64,000 bases of DNA from Microbacterium sp. Yaish 1 (GTDB lineage: Bacteria; Actinomycetota; Actinomycetes; Actinomycetales; Microbacteriaceae). The translations under genes were made by a program, and so were the position numbers. Positions within the stretch are counted from its first letter, which is position 1. Each line of letters opens with the position of its first letter. Below, piece by piece: positions 28,657 through 37,237 of this stretch. The stretch spans positions 496,001-560,000 of the forward strand of contig NZ_NPMR01000002.1 in NCBI RefSeq assembly GCF_002245215.1, written 5' to 3'. Under the pieces are notes generated by a model. It had not been told where the DNA came from, did not search any database, and saw nothing but the letters and a program-made list of their open reading frames with translations.

Positions 28657-29448
28657 TCATTCTCCGGCGCGCGCCTCGGCGAGCCGGCCGAGCAGCTCCG
28701 CGAGCGCGGCGGCATCCGGCACCCGATACTGGGCGACGCTCTCTCCCCCGCCCACCCGGATGCCGACGTCGCCGGCACCGAGCGATCGCAATGCGTCCTC
28801 ATCGGTGACATCGTCGCCCGCGAAGACGACCACGTCGGCACCGACCCGCTCACGGAGTCTGCGCACCGCCGAGTCCTTGCCCTCGTGACGCGACGCGAAC
28901 TCGAGGATGTCCTGGCCGGTGCGCCGACGCCACGTCGGGGCTTCCGTGCGGACGAGCGCGTCGATACGAGCTGCTGCGTCCGCCGCGCTCGCCCGGTCGG
29001 CGAGGCGCGTGTGGAGACCGAATCCGAACCGCTTGTGCTCGATCCACGCGCCCGCGATGCCCTCGACCATCTGCTCCGCCTGCGCCGTCAGGGCATCGCG
29101 GAGTGCGGCATCGTCATCGGATTCGGAATCGGCTTCGGCGCCCGGATGCCAGAACTCGGCGCCGTGCGAACCGGCGAGATGGATCCGCGAATCGGGATCG
29201 CGCTCGGAGATCTCCGCCAGGTGCTCGAGCGTTCGCCCCGATACGAGCGCGACCGTCGTGTCGGGTTCCTGCGCGAGCCGCGTGAGCGCCTCGCGCGCCG
29301 CGGGCAGCATCCGGGCCGACATGGGCTCGTCGACCAGCGGCGCGAGCGTGCCGTCGAAATCGAGGGCGACGAGCAGGTGGCGCGCGTGCGCAGCCCGCGT
29401 GACGGCGGCCGTGAGCGCGTCGGGGGATGTCATCTCCTCGCCGGTCAC
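28657..29448 (-). CDS. otsB: Trehalose-6-phosphate phosphatase
   Basis: Removes phosphate from trehalose 6-phosphate, giving the compatible solute trehalose. 263 residues, HAD superfamily: nucleophile D30 and D32 in [10 protein letters not shown], the VSGR motif II, and the late [14 protein letters not shown] magnesium site. The GTG at 29448 overlaps the otsA stop (GTGA), which decides it over Met6. Translationally coupled to otsA. Confidence 0.95.
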   Translation of the reverse strand: MTGEEMTSPDALTAAVTRAAHARHLLVALDFDGTLAPLVDEPMSARMLPAAREALTRLAQEPDTTVALVSGRTLEHLAEISERDPDSRIHLAGSHGAEFWHPGAEADSESDDDAALRDALTAQAEQMVEGIAGAWIEHKRFGFGLHTRLADRASAADAAARIDALVRTEAPTWRRRTGQDILEFASRHEGKDSAVRRLRERVGADVVVFAGDDVTDEDALRSLGAGDVGIRVGGGESVAQYRVPDAAALAELLGRLAEARAGE

Positions 29449-30926
29449 GCGCTCGCCTCCGCTTCCGTCGCGGCGGTGGAGACCGCCCGAGCCGACGCCG
29501 CGCTGTCCGTCATCCCGTTGCGCTCGGCTGCTGCCGCCAGAGCGTCCAGGAACGAGCGGGACCAGTCATCCACGTCGTGCTCGCGGACGCGCTTGCGGAG
29601 AGCCCGCATGCGCCTCCCCTGCTCGGCCGCGGGCATCTCGATCGCCCGCACGATGGCGTCCTTCATGCCGTCGATGTCGTGCGGATTGATGCGCACGGCG
29701 CTCGCGAGCTCGTCCGCAGCGCCGGCGAACTCGCTCAGCACGAGGACACCGCGGTTGTCGATGCGGCTCGCGACATACTCCTTCGCGACGAGGTTCATGC
29801 CGTCGCGAAGGGCGGTGACGAGCATGACGTCGGCCGCGAGATAGAGAGCGACCATCTCCTCGCGCGGGAAGGCCTGGTGCATGTAGCGGATCGCGCTGTG
29901 ACCCCACGTGTCGTGATCGCCGTTGATACGCGCGACCGTGAGCTCGATCTCGTCGCGCAACTGGACATACGACTCGACGCGCTCGCGGCTCGGGCTGGCG
30001 ACCTGCACGAGCGTCGCATCCTCGACCGAGACGCGCCCGTCTTCGATGAGCTCGCCGAACGCCTTCAGCCGGTGCCGGATTCCCTTGGTGTAGTCGAGAC
30101 GGTCGACCCCGAGCAGCACCGTCTTCGGGTTGCCGAGGTCTTCGCGGATCTCCGCCGCGCGCGCCTGGATGTCGGGGCGCTGAGCGAGCTCGATGTAGTC
30201 ATCTGTCGAGATCGAGATCGGGAAGGCCTTCGCAAGAGCCGTGCGGTGCCCGCCGCCCTCCGCCGGGACGCGGATGCCGCTGGCCTTGGTCTCGTACCGC
30301 AGCTGGCGCCGCACGGCGCGGGCGAAGTTGCCGGCATCGGCGACCCGCTGGAAGCCGATCACGTCGGCGCCGAGCAGCCCCTCCAGCACCTGCTTGCGCC
30401 ACGGAAGCTGCGAGTACAGCCCGTACGCCGGGAACGGGATGTGGTGGAAGTAGCCGATCGTGAGGTCGGGACGCATATCGCGCAGCATCTTCGGCACGAG
30501 CTGAAGCTGGTAGTCCTGCACCCACACGGTGCCGCCGTCCGCCGCGACAGCCGCCGCCGCTTCGGCGAAGCGGCGATTGACACGCTGGTAGGCCTCCCAC
30601 CAGTTGCGTCGGTACCGCGGGGCCGCGATCACGTCGTGGTAGAGCGGCCAGATCGTGTCGTTGGAGAAGCCCTCGTAGTAGTCCTCGACGTCAGCGGCGC
30701 TGAGCGCGACGGGAACAAGGTGCATGCCGTCGAAGTCGAACGGTTCGAACGTGAGGTCGGGCTTACCGGGCCAGCCGACCCAAGCACCCTCGGTGCGTCG
30801 CATGACGGGCTCGAGGGCGGTGACGAGCCCTCCGGGCGAACGGCGCCATTCCCCGTCCCCACCACCATCCGTGTTCCGGTCAACCGGAAGCCGGTTGGCG
30901 ACGACGACGAAATCAGCGGTGCTCAT
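29445..30926 (-). CDS. otsA: Trehalose-6-phosphate synthase
   Basis: GT20 retaining glycosyltransferase joining UDP-glucose and glucose 6-phosphate. 493 residues: N-terminal VVANRLPVDR loop with the glycine-rich RRSPGGLVTALEP, substrate histidines in WVQDYQLQLVPKML and GYFHHIPFPAY, and donor-binding LLGVDRLDYTKGI and GMNLVAKEYVA. GGAGG precedes the ATG. The usual role is osmo- and desiccation protection. Confidence 0.97.
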   Translation of the reverse strand: MSTADFVVVANRLPVDRNTDGGGDGEWRRSPGGLVTALEPVMRRTEGAWVGWPGKPDLTFEPFDFDGMHLVPVALSAADVEDYYEGFSNDTIWPLYHDVIAAPRYRRNWWEAYQRVNRRFAEAAAAVAADGGTVWVQDYQLQLVPKMLRDMRPDLTIGYFHHIPFPAYGLYSQLPWRKQVLEGLLGADVIGFQRVADAGNFARAVRRQLRYETKASGIRVPAEGGGHRTALAKAFPISISTDDYIELAQRPDIQARAAEIREDLGNPKTVLLGVDRLDYTKGIRHRLKAFGELIEDGRVSVEDATLVQVASPSRERVESYVQLRDEIELTVARINGDHDTWGHSAIRYMHQAFPREEMVALYLAADVMLVTALRDGMNLVAKEYVASRIDNRGVLVLSEFAGAADELASAVRINPHDIDGMKDAIVRAIEMPAAEQGRRMRALRKRVREHDVDDWSRSFLDALAAAAERNGMTDSAASARAVSTAATEAEASA

Positions 30927-30995
30927 GCATGCCTCCAGGCTGCGATCGGCGGTGATGCCAGCCTACCCGCGCGCCCGGCGCCCCTCAGGGCCAGC

Positions 30996-31001
30996 TACGT
31001 T
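30996..31001 (+). promoter_or_regulatory. -10 box, probable leaderless transcript
   Basis: TACGTT, six bases before ATG 31008; no ribosome site. Confidence 0.55.
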
Positions 31002-31007
31002 TGTGGT

Positions 31008-31265
31008 ATGCGCAAGTACCTCTTCGGCACCGGCCTCTTCTCCGCGATCACCGGCGGCGTGACGCTGCTCCGCTCGGCCCGCAGCGACGAGCCGTTCACG
31101 TGGCGCACCGCCCTCGCCTGGCTCAGCTGGGGTATCACGATGGCTCTCGCGATCGGCGCCGTGGTCGACAGCTACCGCGGGGCGCGCGGACGTCTCGTCG
31201 CGGACGACTCCAACGTCGACCGCGACAAGCTCTTCGCCGAGCGGGTCAAGCGCAACCGCCGCTGA
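31008..31265 (+). CDS. Small membrane protein of unknown function
   Basis: 85 residues. A short amphipathic N-terminus (MRKYLFGTGLFSAITGG) is followed by one clear membrane segment (WLSWGITMALAIGAVV, about residues 40-57) and a charged C-terminal tail (RDKLFAERVKRNRR). Divergent from otsA, convergent with the thiolase gene. No recognisable domain. The longer overlapping frame on this strand is antisense to otsA and is not the gene. Confidence 0.72.
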   Translation: MRKYLFGTGLFSAITGGVTLLRSARSDEPFTWRTALAWLSWGITMALAIGAVVDSYRGARGRLVADDSNVDRDKLFAERVKRNRR

Positions 31266-31280
31266 CGAGGGCCGCCGGGG

Positions 31281-32465
31281 TCACCGAGTCAGGATGAGAG
31301 CCTCGCCCTGACCGCCGCCCCCGCACAGGCCCGCGGCGGCCGTCCCCGAGCCGCGGCGCGCGAGCTCGTGGGCCAGATGCACGACGAGCCGCGCTCCGGA
31401 AGCGCCGATGGGGTGGCCGAGCGCGATTCCCCCGCCGTCGATGTTGACGATGTCGGGTGAGACGCCCAGGCGGCGCTCCGAGGCCGCGACGACGGCGCCG
31501 AACGCCTCGTTGATCTCGATGAGATCCAGATCGGATGCCGTCATTCCGTGCTTCGCGAGTGCGCGCTCGATCGCGACGGCGGGCTGCTCGTGGAGCGAGT
31601 TGTCGGGTCCGGCCACCTGACCGCTGGCGCCGAGCACGGCCATGACCGGCCATCCCTCGCGCTCGGCACGCTCTCGCGTGGTGAGCACCACCGCGGCTGC
31701 GCCGTCGGAGATCTGCGAGGCGTTGCCCGCCGTGATCGAGCCGCCCTTCGCGAAGGCGGGGCGCAGACCGGCGAGAGTATCGGCGGTCGTGCCGGCGCGG
31801 ATGCCCTCGTCGGTGTCGATGACGACAGGCTCACCTCGGCGCTGCGGAACAGTCACCGGCGCGATCTCAGCCGCGAAGCGGCCCGCGTCGCGGGCAGCCG
31901 CGGCACGCTGGTGCGAGCGCGCGGCGACGGCATCCTGCTCCTCCCGGGTGACGTCGAAGCGCGAGTTCAGACGCTCGGTCGAGGCGCCCATGCTCTCGCG
32001 ATCGTACGCATCGGTCAGACCGTCGAACGCGGCGTGGTCGAGCACCTCGATGGATCCGTACGACCATCCCGAGCGAGAGCCGGGAAGCAGGTGAGGCGCT
32101 CGGCTCATCGACTCCATGCCGCCCGCGACGACCACCTCGGCGTCACCGAGCGCGATCATGCGCGACGCGTCGATGATCGCGGTGAGTCCGGACAGGCAGA
32201 CCTTGTTGACGCTGGAGGCCGGGACATCCCACCCGATGCCGCCCGACAGTGCAGCCTGACGAGCCGGGTTCTGCCCGTTTCCAGCGGGGAGCACCTGCCC
32301 CATGATGACCGCGTCGACGGCCGCTGCGGCAACGCCCGACGCCGCGAGCGCCCCGGCGATGGCGGTGCCGCCGAGCTCGGGCGCCGGAATCGACGACAGA
32401 CTGCCCTGCAAGCGCCCCTGCGGGGTACGGGAGGCTGCGACGATGACGATCTCGGGCGGGGTCAT
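31281..32465 (-). CDS. Acetyl-CoA acetyltransferase (thiolase)
   Basis: Thiolase-fold enzyme of 394 residues. Nucleophile C90 is in NKVCLSGL; the second catalytic set is the histidine of GGGIALGHPIGASG and the cysteine of GLCGGGGQG, and NEAFGAV supplies the asparagine. This is the biosynthetic/acetoacetyl-CoA thiolase pattern. It stands alone with no beta-oxidation or PHB genes near it, so its pathway is open. ATG 32465 follows TAGGCT at six bases; the GGGAGC between them is too close to act as a ribosome site. Confidence 0.93.
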   Translation of the reverse strand: MTPPEIVIVAASRTPQGRLQGSLSSIPAPELGGTAIAGALAASGVAAAAVDAVIMGQVLPAGNGQNPARQAALSGGIGWDVPASSVNKVCLSGLTAIIDASRMIALGDAEVVVAGGMESMSRAPHLLPGSRSGWSYGSIEVLDHAAFDGLTDAYDRESMGASTERLNSRFDVTREEQDAVAARSHQRAAAARDAGRFAAEIAPVTVPQRRGEPVVIDTDEGIRAGTTADTLAGLRPAFAKGGSITAGNASQISDGAAAVVLTTRERAEREGWPVMAVLGASGQVAGPDNSLHEQPAVAIERALAKHGMTASDLDLIEINEAFGAVVAASERRLGVSPDIVNIDGGGIALGHPIGASGARLVVHLAHELARRGSGTAAAGLCGGGGQGEALILTR

Positions 32466-32471
32466 GCTCCC

Positions 32472-32477
32472 AGCCTA
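32472..32477 (-). promoter_or_regulatory. -10 box, probable leaderless transcript
   Basis: TAGGCT, six bases before the thiolase ATG. Confidence 0.55.
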
Positions 32478-32578
32478 AGAGCGGAGCCGACGTCGACGGG
32501 CGACAGCGCACGAGCTCGGGATGACCGCGACCGTGTTCGAGCTGTGGAGAGTGACGGGGCGATGTCGGAGGTCCGTGA

Positions 32579-32584
32579 CATGAT
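32579..32584 (+). promoter_or_regulatory. -10 box, possible leaderless transcript
   Basis: CATGAT, six bases before ATG 32591. Confidence 0.4.
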
Positions 32585-32590
32585 TCGAAC

Positions 32591-34048
32591 ATGCATTCGA
32601 ATGGCGGACTCGGCGGCGGGATGGGCAGCGACGGTGATGTCGACGTCCTCGCTCAGCTGGTCGCGGATGCCGAGGGGGTTTCGGATGCCGCGCGGGCGGT
32701 CCAGGTCCGGGAGGTTCGGGTGCTCGCGGCGGCCGGGGTACTCGCGGAGAAGCAGGCCGCTGGGGCATCCGAGAAGGTCAAGGCGCGAGAGATGGCGTTG
32801 CGCGGGATCGCCGCGGAGCTCGCCGGGGTGTTCGTCACGACCGACCGAACGCTGCAGCGCCGCATCGACGAGGCGCGGGACCTGGTTGAGAACTACCCGG
32901 TGACGATGGCGGCGTGGGAGGACGGGCGCATCGTCCGCGGCCACGTGCGGGTGATCCAGGAGGTCGGGGGTCTGGTGCCCGCGGCAGAGCGGGCGGAGTT
33001 CGAACGCGTTGCGGTCGAACGGTGCGAGGGCGAGACGCCGAATCGGGTGCGTGACGTACTGCGGATGCTGGCAGAGCGGATGCATCCGCGGAGCTTCACT
33101 GAGCGGCACGAGGAGGCCTCGGCGGGACGGTGCGTGCGGGTGCAGGCCGGCGCCGATGGGATGTCGGATCTCATCGCGACGCTGCCGACGGTGATCGCGG
33201 ACGGGATCGTGGATCGTCTCACGCGGCAGGCGCGGGAGATCATCAACGCGCGGGCGCAGGCCGACGAGGTGCGTGCCGAGGTGGGTGACGAGGCGGAAAG
33301 CGCAGAGGGCGACGGAGACGAAGCGGTTGGCGGGGGCTCGTCCTTCATCGACGATGCCCGCACGATCGACCAGGTCCGCGCCGACGTGTTCTCCGACCTC
33401 TTGCTCGCCGGAACGCCCGCCCTCGATCCCACCGGCGCCGGTGACGGCGACGGAACGCTCGGAGCCATCCGCGCAAACGTGCAGGTCGCGGTCTCCGCGC
33501 TGACACTCATGGGACAGGACAACGGGCCCGCCGACCTGGCCGGCCGCTCCCCCATCGACGCCGCCACCGCCCGCGAGCTCGCCGGCAACGCGACCTCCTG
33601 GGACCGGCTGCTCACCCACCCCGTCACCGGAACCGTGCTCGAATGCGACACCTACCGGCCCACCGCCGCCATGGTGCGACTGCTGCGCGCCCGCGACCGG
33701 CACTGCCGATACCCCGGATGCCGACAACCCGCCATCCGCTGCGAACTCGACCACACCATCGCCGCATCCCACGGCGGCGCCACCCACGTATGCAACCTCG
33801 CCAACCTCTGCAAACGACACCACGACGTCAAACACCACTCCCGATGGCGAGTACAACAACTCCCCGGCGGGCGGCTCGTGTGGACCTCACCTACCGGGCG
33901 GATCTACCGCGATGACGCACCACCACCCCTGGTGGCATTCACGACCGCGGGTCCACCCGGCGGTGACAGACCACACTCCGTCGTGAACGCGACACCGACC
34001 GCGTTGGGCCATGCCCTGCGGACCGCCGGCGGCGCCCCGCCGTTCTGA
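32591..34048 (+). CDS. DUF222 / HNH endonuclease domain protein (13E12-type)
   Basis: 485 residues. The helical DUF222 part covers about residues 15-330, and a C-terminal HNH nuclease domain (about 355-420) carries paired cysteines (CRYPGC ... C) and the catalytic ELDHTIAASHGG and LCKRHHDVKHH motifs. Such genes occur in many copies in Mycobacterium and Microbacteriaceae genomes and resemble the REP13E12 elements; their true role is not settled, with mobile-element or DNA-repair links proposed. A polar DE-rich linker (residues about 225-255) divides the protein. It ends at an 18-base perfect hairpin. Confidence 0.9.
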   Translation: MHSNGGLGGGMGSDGDVDVLAQLVADAEGVSDAARAVQVREVRVLAAAGVLAEKQAAGASEKVKAREMALRGIAAELAGVFVTTDRTLQRRIDEARDLVENYPVTMAAWEDGRIVRGHVRVIQEVGGLVPAAERAEFERVAVERCEGETPNRVRDVLRMLAERMHPRSFTERHEEASAGRCVRVQAGADGMSDLIATLPTVIADGIVDRLTRQAREIINARAQADEVRAEVGDEAESAEGDGDEAVGGGSSFIDDARTIDQVRADVFSDLLLAGTPALDPTGAGDGDGTLGAIRANVQVAVSALTLMGQDNGPADLAGRSPIDAATARELAGNATSWDRLLTHPVTGTVLECDTYRPTAAMVRLLRARDRHCRYPGCRQPAIRCELDHTIAASHGGATHVCNLANLCKRHHDVKHHSRWRVQQLPGGRLVWTSPTGRIYRDDAPPPLVAFTTAGPPGGDRPHSVVNATPTALGHALRTAGGAPPF

Positions 34049-34076
34049 GGCGCTCGACCGCGCCCTGACGGCAACA

Positions 34077-34118
34077 CACGAAGGCCCCGCAACTGGCGAG
34101 AGTTGCGGGGCCTTCGTG
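34077..34118. terminator. Strong bidirectional hairpin terminator
   Basis: CACGAAGGCCCCGCAACT pairs perfectly with its complement over 18 bases around a six-base loop (ggcgag). It separates the HNH gene from the convergent tRNA-Lys. Confidence 0.88.
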
Positions 34119-34119
34119 C

Positions 34120-34195
34120 TGGTGCACCCCCTGGGACTCGAACCCAGAACCCACTGATTAAGAGTCAGTTGCTCTGCCGATTGAGCTAGAGGTGC
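34120..34195 (-). tRNA. tRNA-Lys (anticodon CUU)
   Basis: Read on the minus strand: acceptor GCACCTC/GGGGTGC, D arm TAGCTCAATCGGCAGAGCA, anticodon loop CTCTTAA (CUU), T arm with GGTTCGAGTCC, discriminator A. The 3' CCA is encoded (34120-34122), unlike the tRNA-Gln in this window. Confidence 0.95.
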
Positions 34196-34277
34196 AGGCT
34201 GTTCGCAGTGAAGCGAACCGAGGAGAAACGTTACCCCACTTCGCGTCATCGCGCCAATCGAGGCCTCCGGCGCGTCG

Positions 34278-34283
34278 TATCCT
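34278..34283 (+). promoter_or_regulatory. -10 box, possible leaderless transcript
   Basis: TATCCT, six bases before GTG 34290; the intervening GGAGCC might instead act as a ribosome site, but it is very close. Confidence 0.5.
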
Positions 34284-34289
34284 GGAGCC

Positions 34290-35126
34290 GTGACCCCCTC
34301 CACACCGGATCCGACAGCGCCGTTCGCAGACGCCCTGGCCGACGACCTGGCTCTCGCGCTCCGCCTGGCAGACGCCGCCGACGCGGTGAGCATGTCCAGG
34401 TTCGACGCGGCCGACCTCGACGTCCAGCTGAAGGCAGATGCATCGCACGTGACCGAGGCCGACCTGGCCACGGAACGCGCCATCCGCGACCTCCTGAGCG
34501 CGGAGCGACCTGACGACAGCGTGCTGGGCGAGGAGTACGGTGCCACCGGAGACGCGCGTCGCCAGTGGATCATCGACCCCATCGACGGCACCGCGAACTA
34601 CCTCAAGGGCATCCCGATGTGGGCGACGCTGATCGCGCTGGCCGTGGACGGCGCGCCTCGGGTCGGTGTCGTCAGTCAGCCGGCGATCGGCCGCCGGTGG
34701 TGGGCCGCGACGGGACACGGCGCGTGGACGAACGTCCCGGGCGACACGACCCCCCGGCGCATCGCGGTGTCATCGATCGACGACCTCGCGCAGTCGAGCA
34801 TCAGCTTCCAGAGCATCCATCAGTGGGACGAGGTGGGTCGCGGCGAGCAGCTGCTCGCACTCTCGCGACGGGTCTGGCGTGACCGCGGCTACGGCGACGC
34901 GTGGCCGTACATGCTCCTGGCGGAGGGCCGACTGGAGTTCGTGGCGGAGTTCGGCGTGAAGGAGTACGACCTGGCCGCACACGTCCCGATCGTGAGCGAG
35001 GCGGGCGGACGCTTCACCGACATCGACGGCGCCGAAACCCTGTCGACCCGCTCATCTCTCGCGACCAACGGCGTGCTCCACGACACCTACCTCGAACTGC
35101 TCTCCCGCGACGGCGGCGACGCATGA
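34290..35126 (+). CDS. Inositol-monophosphatase family phosphatase, probably histidinol-phosphatase (HisN type)
   Basis: Lithium-sensitive magnesium phosphatase fold, 278 residues. Metal ligands are E81/E82 in LGEEYG and D96/D99 in DPIDGTANY; the C-terminal EYDLAAHVPIVSEAGG region has the third acidic site. The length and the AHVPIVSEAGG stretch fit actinobacterial HisN, which completes histidine synthesis; other his genes are absent here, so a plain inositol- or other sugar-phosphatase remains possible. Overlaps the following lipoprotein gene by four bases (ATGA). Confidence 0.85.
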   Translation: MTPSTPDPTAPFADALADDLALALRLADAADAVSMSRFDAADLDVQLKADASHVTEADLATERAIRDLLSAERPDDSVLGEEYGATGDARRQWIIDPIDGTANYLKGIPMWATLIALAVDGAPRVGVVSQPAIGRRWWAATGHGAWTNVPGDTTPRRIAVSSIDDLAQSSISFQSIHQWDEVGRGEQLLALSRRVWRDRGYGDAWPYMLLAEGRLEFVAEFGVKEYDLAAHVPIVSEAGGRFTDIDGAETLSTRSSLATNGVLHDTYLELLSRDGGDA

Positions 35127-35683
35127 CCCGGCGGCACGCACCCCTCGCCCTCGCGACCGGCTCCGCGGCGATCCTGATGCTGCTCGCCGGATGCTCGGCC
35201 CCCGAGCCCGCCGAGACCGCTCCTCCCGAGGCCGTGCCGTCGTCGCCCGTCGCGACGCCCGAGGCCACCGCTTCCGAGCCCGCCCTGCCCGACCCGACGT
35301 GCGAGAACATCATCCGAGAGGCGAGCCTCGAAGAGCTGCAGTCACAGGGCTGGGAGTACCAGCAGGGTCCGTTCATGATCGGCGAGATGCAGATCGACGC
35401 GGGAGTCTCGTGCACCTGGACGAACGCCGCCGAGCCCGGCGGCAACATCCTCCAGTTCGGATGGGCGCCCCTCACCGCTGCCGAGACGACGGATGCCGAG
35501 CGCGCCCTCGAGTCCCAGGGGTGGATCCGCGAAGAGGGCGACGGCGGGGTCTACCTGACCGAAGACCCGGCCTTCGCGCTCAACATCGACGGCGACGGAT
35601 ACGGCGTCACCTACTTCTTCGGCGACGGCTACGCTCAGGTCGCCGACGTGAAGCAGGGCCTCGTCGTCATCGAGCGACGTTGA
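35123..35683 (+). CDS. Secreted lipoprotein of unknown function
   Basis: 186 residues. Lipobox LLAGC with the lipidated cysteine at 24, then a disordered P/E/A/S linker (to about 55), then a compact domain containing one disulfide-capable cysteine pair (TCENIIREASLEELQ and SCTWTNAAEPGG), similar in style to DUF3558-like actinobacterial lipoproteins. The start overlaps the hisN-like stop, so it is translated by coupling. A four-gene unit (phosphatase, lipoprotein, NTF2-like, possibly more) is likely. Confidence 0.83.
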   Translation: MTRRHAPLALATGSAAILMLLAGCSAPEPAETAPPEAVPSSPVATPEATASEPALPDPTCENIIREASLEELQSQGWEYQQGPFMIGEMQIDAGVSCTWTNAAEPGGNILQFGWAPLTAAETTDAERALESQGWIREEGDGGVYLTEDPAFALNIDGDGYGVTYFFGDGYAQVADVKQGLVVIERR

Positions 35684-36075
35684 TGAACGAGCTCGAAGCC
35701 GTCGGCGTAGCCGACGACCTCGCCGGCCGCATCCGCGACGCCGAGCGCGACCTGCTCACGAGTGCCGTGCGCCAGGACGCGCGTCGCCTGCGTCAGCTCA
35801 TCCATCCCGACTTCACCGAGATCGGCCGATCCGGTCGCCTGTGGACACGGTCCGATCTCCTCGTCGAGCTCGTCGAGGAAGCGGCCCGGGACACCCCGCA
35901 GACGGACGAGTGGGTCATCCAGCGCCTGGACGTCGACACGGTGCTCGTGACGTATCGCCTCATCGCCGGCACGCGCATCAGCCGCCACTCCTCCGTCTGG
36001 GCCACTACCGGCGACACCCTGACGCTGCGCTTCCATCAGGGGACCGAACAGTCACCCGCCGACGCGCGCCCGTAG
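35683..36075 (+). CDS. NTF2-like (DUF4440-type) protein
   Basis: 130 residues with the cone-shaped NTF2 pattern: long N-terminal helix (AERDLLTSAVRQDARRLRQLIHPDF), a DFTEIGRSGRLWTRSDLL turn and four beta strands ending in TGDTLTLRFHQGTEQ. Such proteins are either small enzymes or ligand carriers; no catalytic set is clear. The TGATG junction couples it to the lipoprotein gene. Confidence 0.85.
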   Translation: MNELEAVGVADDLAGRIRDAERDLLTSAVRQDARRLRQLIHPDFTEIGRSGRLWTRSDLLVELVEEAARDTPQTDEWVIQRLDVDTVLVTYRLIAGTRISRHSSVWATTGDTLTLRFHQGTEQSPADARP

Positions 36076-36136
36076 GCGCCCTCATAGAGTCTGCGCAGCG
36101 CGAGGTCAAGGACCTGCGCCGAAGCCCGGTCCGCGT

Positions 36137-36142
36137 CACAAT
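36137..36142 (+). promoter_or_regulatory. -10 box, probable leaderless transcript
   Basis: CACAAT, six bases before ATG 36149. Confidence 0.5.
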
Positions 36143-36148
36143 CGAGGC

Positions 36149-36307
36149 ATGCCTGCACTTGCGATCATCCTCATCATCATCGGCATCGCGTTGCTCTTCA
36201 CGGGAATCTTCGTCGAAGCGGTGAAGTTCCTGCTGTTCGTCGGCATCGCGCTCATCCTCATCGCGGTCATCGCCTGGCTCATGCGTTCGATCCGCAACAA
36301 GACCTGA
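36149..36307 (+). CDS. Very small two-helix membrane protein
   Basis: 52 residues, almost wholly hydrophobic: two membrane segments (about 3-21 and 27-45) joined by VEAVKF and ended by RSIRNKT. It is too short for ordinary gene calling, but it has its own -10 box at the leaderless distance and a terminator 18 bases after its stop, so it is probably expressed. Unknown function. Confidence 0.7.
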   Translation: MPALAIILIIIGIALLFTGIFVEAVKFLLFVGIALILIAVIAWLMRSIRNKT

Positions 36308-36325
36308 GACCGCTATAGCCCACGA

Positions 36326-36358
36326 AAGCCCCCGTACCTCAGCCGAGGTCGGGGGCTT
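36326..36358. terminator. Bidirectional terminator
   Basis: AAGCCCCCG-(t)-ACCTC-agcc-GAGGT-CGGGGGCTT: 14 paired bases with one bulged T. It separates the small membrane protein from the convergent gene at 36377. Confidence 0.85.
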
Positions 36359-36376
36359 CCGCTTACGCGCACGACA

Positions 36377-36628
36377 TCACTCAGCACGCTCATCGTCGAC
36401 GGTCGCGCCTTCGCGTCGGGCCCGCAAGACGCCGATCAGCGTTGCGACCCAGAACACCAACAGCACGCCGAACAGCACGGCGAGCACGATGGTGAACGCG
36501 CCGCCGTCACCGCGCGCGACGGACCAGACGTTCATGACGAGCAGGCCGGCGGCCGCCACGATCTGAACGATCAGCAGCCACAGCCGCGATCCCGACCACG
36601 TCTTCACGTTGTCCCGCCAGTACGCCAT
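36377..36628 (-). CDS. Small membrane protein of unknown function
   Basis: 83 residues starting MAYWRDNVKTWSG, with two membrane helices (about 16-37 and 45-67) and a charged tail (RARREGATVDDERAE). The start is set by a TACCTT box exactly six bases before ATG 36628; the longer frame continues into the tmRNA gene and is not real. No family recognised. Confidence 0.75.
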   Translation of the reverse strand: MAYWRDNVKTWSGSRLWLLIVQIVAAAGLLVMNVWSVARGDGGAFTIVLAVLFGVLLVFWVATLIGVLRARREGATVDDERAE

Positions 36629-36634
36629 GCCCCG

Positions 36635-36640
36635 AAGGTA
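36635..36640 (-). promoter_or_regulatory. -10 box, probable leaderless transcript
   Basis: TACCTT on the minus strand, six bases before ATG 36628. Confidence 0.5.
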
Positions 36641-36673
36641 GCGCACGACGGCCTCTGATCGACGTACGCGGCG

Positions 36674-36715
36674 AAAAAAGCCCCCGATCCCACTGTTTGC
36701 AGGGGATCGGGGGCT
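36674..36715 (-). terminator. Rho-independent terminator of ssrA
   Basis: AGCCCCCGATCCC pairs with GGGATCGGGGGCT (13 bases, 11-base loop) and, on the minus strand, is followed by six U. Classic form, 21 bases behind the tmRNA CCA. Confidence 0.93.
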
Positions 36716-36735
36716 ATGCAGCGTGACAGCGGCAG

Positions 36736-37105
36736 TGGTGGAGATGGGGGGAATCGAACCCCCGTCCATCGCTGAGATACGGCGTCTTCTCCGGGCGCAG
36801 TCTGTAGAGGCGTTCTGCTCGGCCCCGACTTTCAGTACAGACACATAAGTCGACGGGCCCAGTCCGGGAAGAGTCCCGCGTGACGTCCGGACGCCGTCAC
36901 GCAGCAAGATCCCTAGATGACGCCAGGGTCCGTGGCGGGATCACACACGGTCTGACGGACTATCGGGCTCGCTTATGCAGCGAGGGCGAAGTCAGTGCGC
37001 TTGGATTCGGCACTTATTGGTTTGCAGAGATCGTTAACGAGATAACCCTGCATCCTCGGCCCGCTTCTCGCCGACACACAGGCGATGTCGAAACCGATCA
37101 TCCCC
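36736..37105 (-). ncRNA. ssrA: Transfer-messenger RNA (tmRNA)
   Basis: 370 bases including the encoded CCA. The ends form the tRNA-Ala-like acceptor (GGGGATG/CATCTCC, discriminator A) and the 3' part has the T arm with GGTTCGATTCC. The tag reading frame gives AESKRTDFALAA followed by TAA, the length and -ALAA ending of actinobacterial degradation tags. Rescues stalled ribosomes together with SmpB, whose gene lies 850 bases away on the same strand. Confidence 0.95.
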
Positions 37106-37225
37106 ATGAGCCTTCGGACGAAGGGCCGCTGTCACACTGTGGAGTTACCAAACCGGATGCCGCAGCACCCGAGCACTACAGACTACAACCGATCGGCATC
37201 CTGCGCCATTCCCGCCGACCGCGCC

Positions 37226-37231
37226 TAGAGT
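37226..37231 (+). promoter_or_regulatory. -10 box, probable leaderless transcript
   Basis: TAGAGT, six bases before ATG 37238. Confidence 0.5.
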
Positions 37232-37237
37232 CGGACC

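Noticed and set aside
32462..33859. 465-codon minus-strand frame opposite the HNH gene
   Set aside because: Shadow frame; the plus strand has the HNH motif and a promoter.
32591..34048. Mobile element around the DUF222/HNH gene
   Set aside because: No terminal repeats, target duplication or integrase are seen; composition resembles the neighbours.
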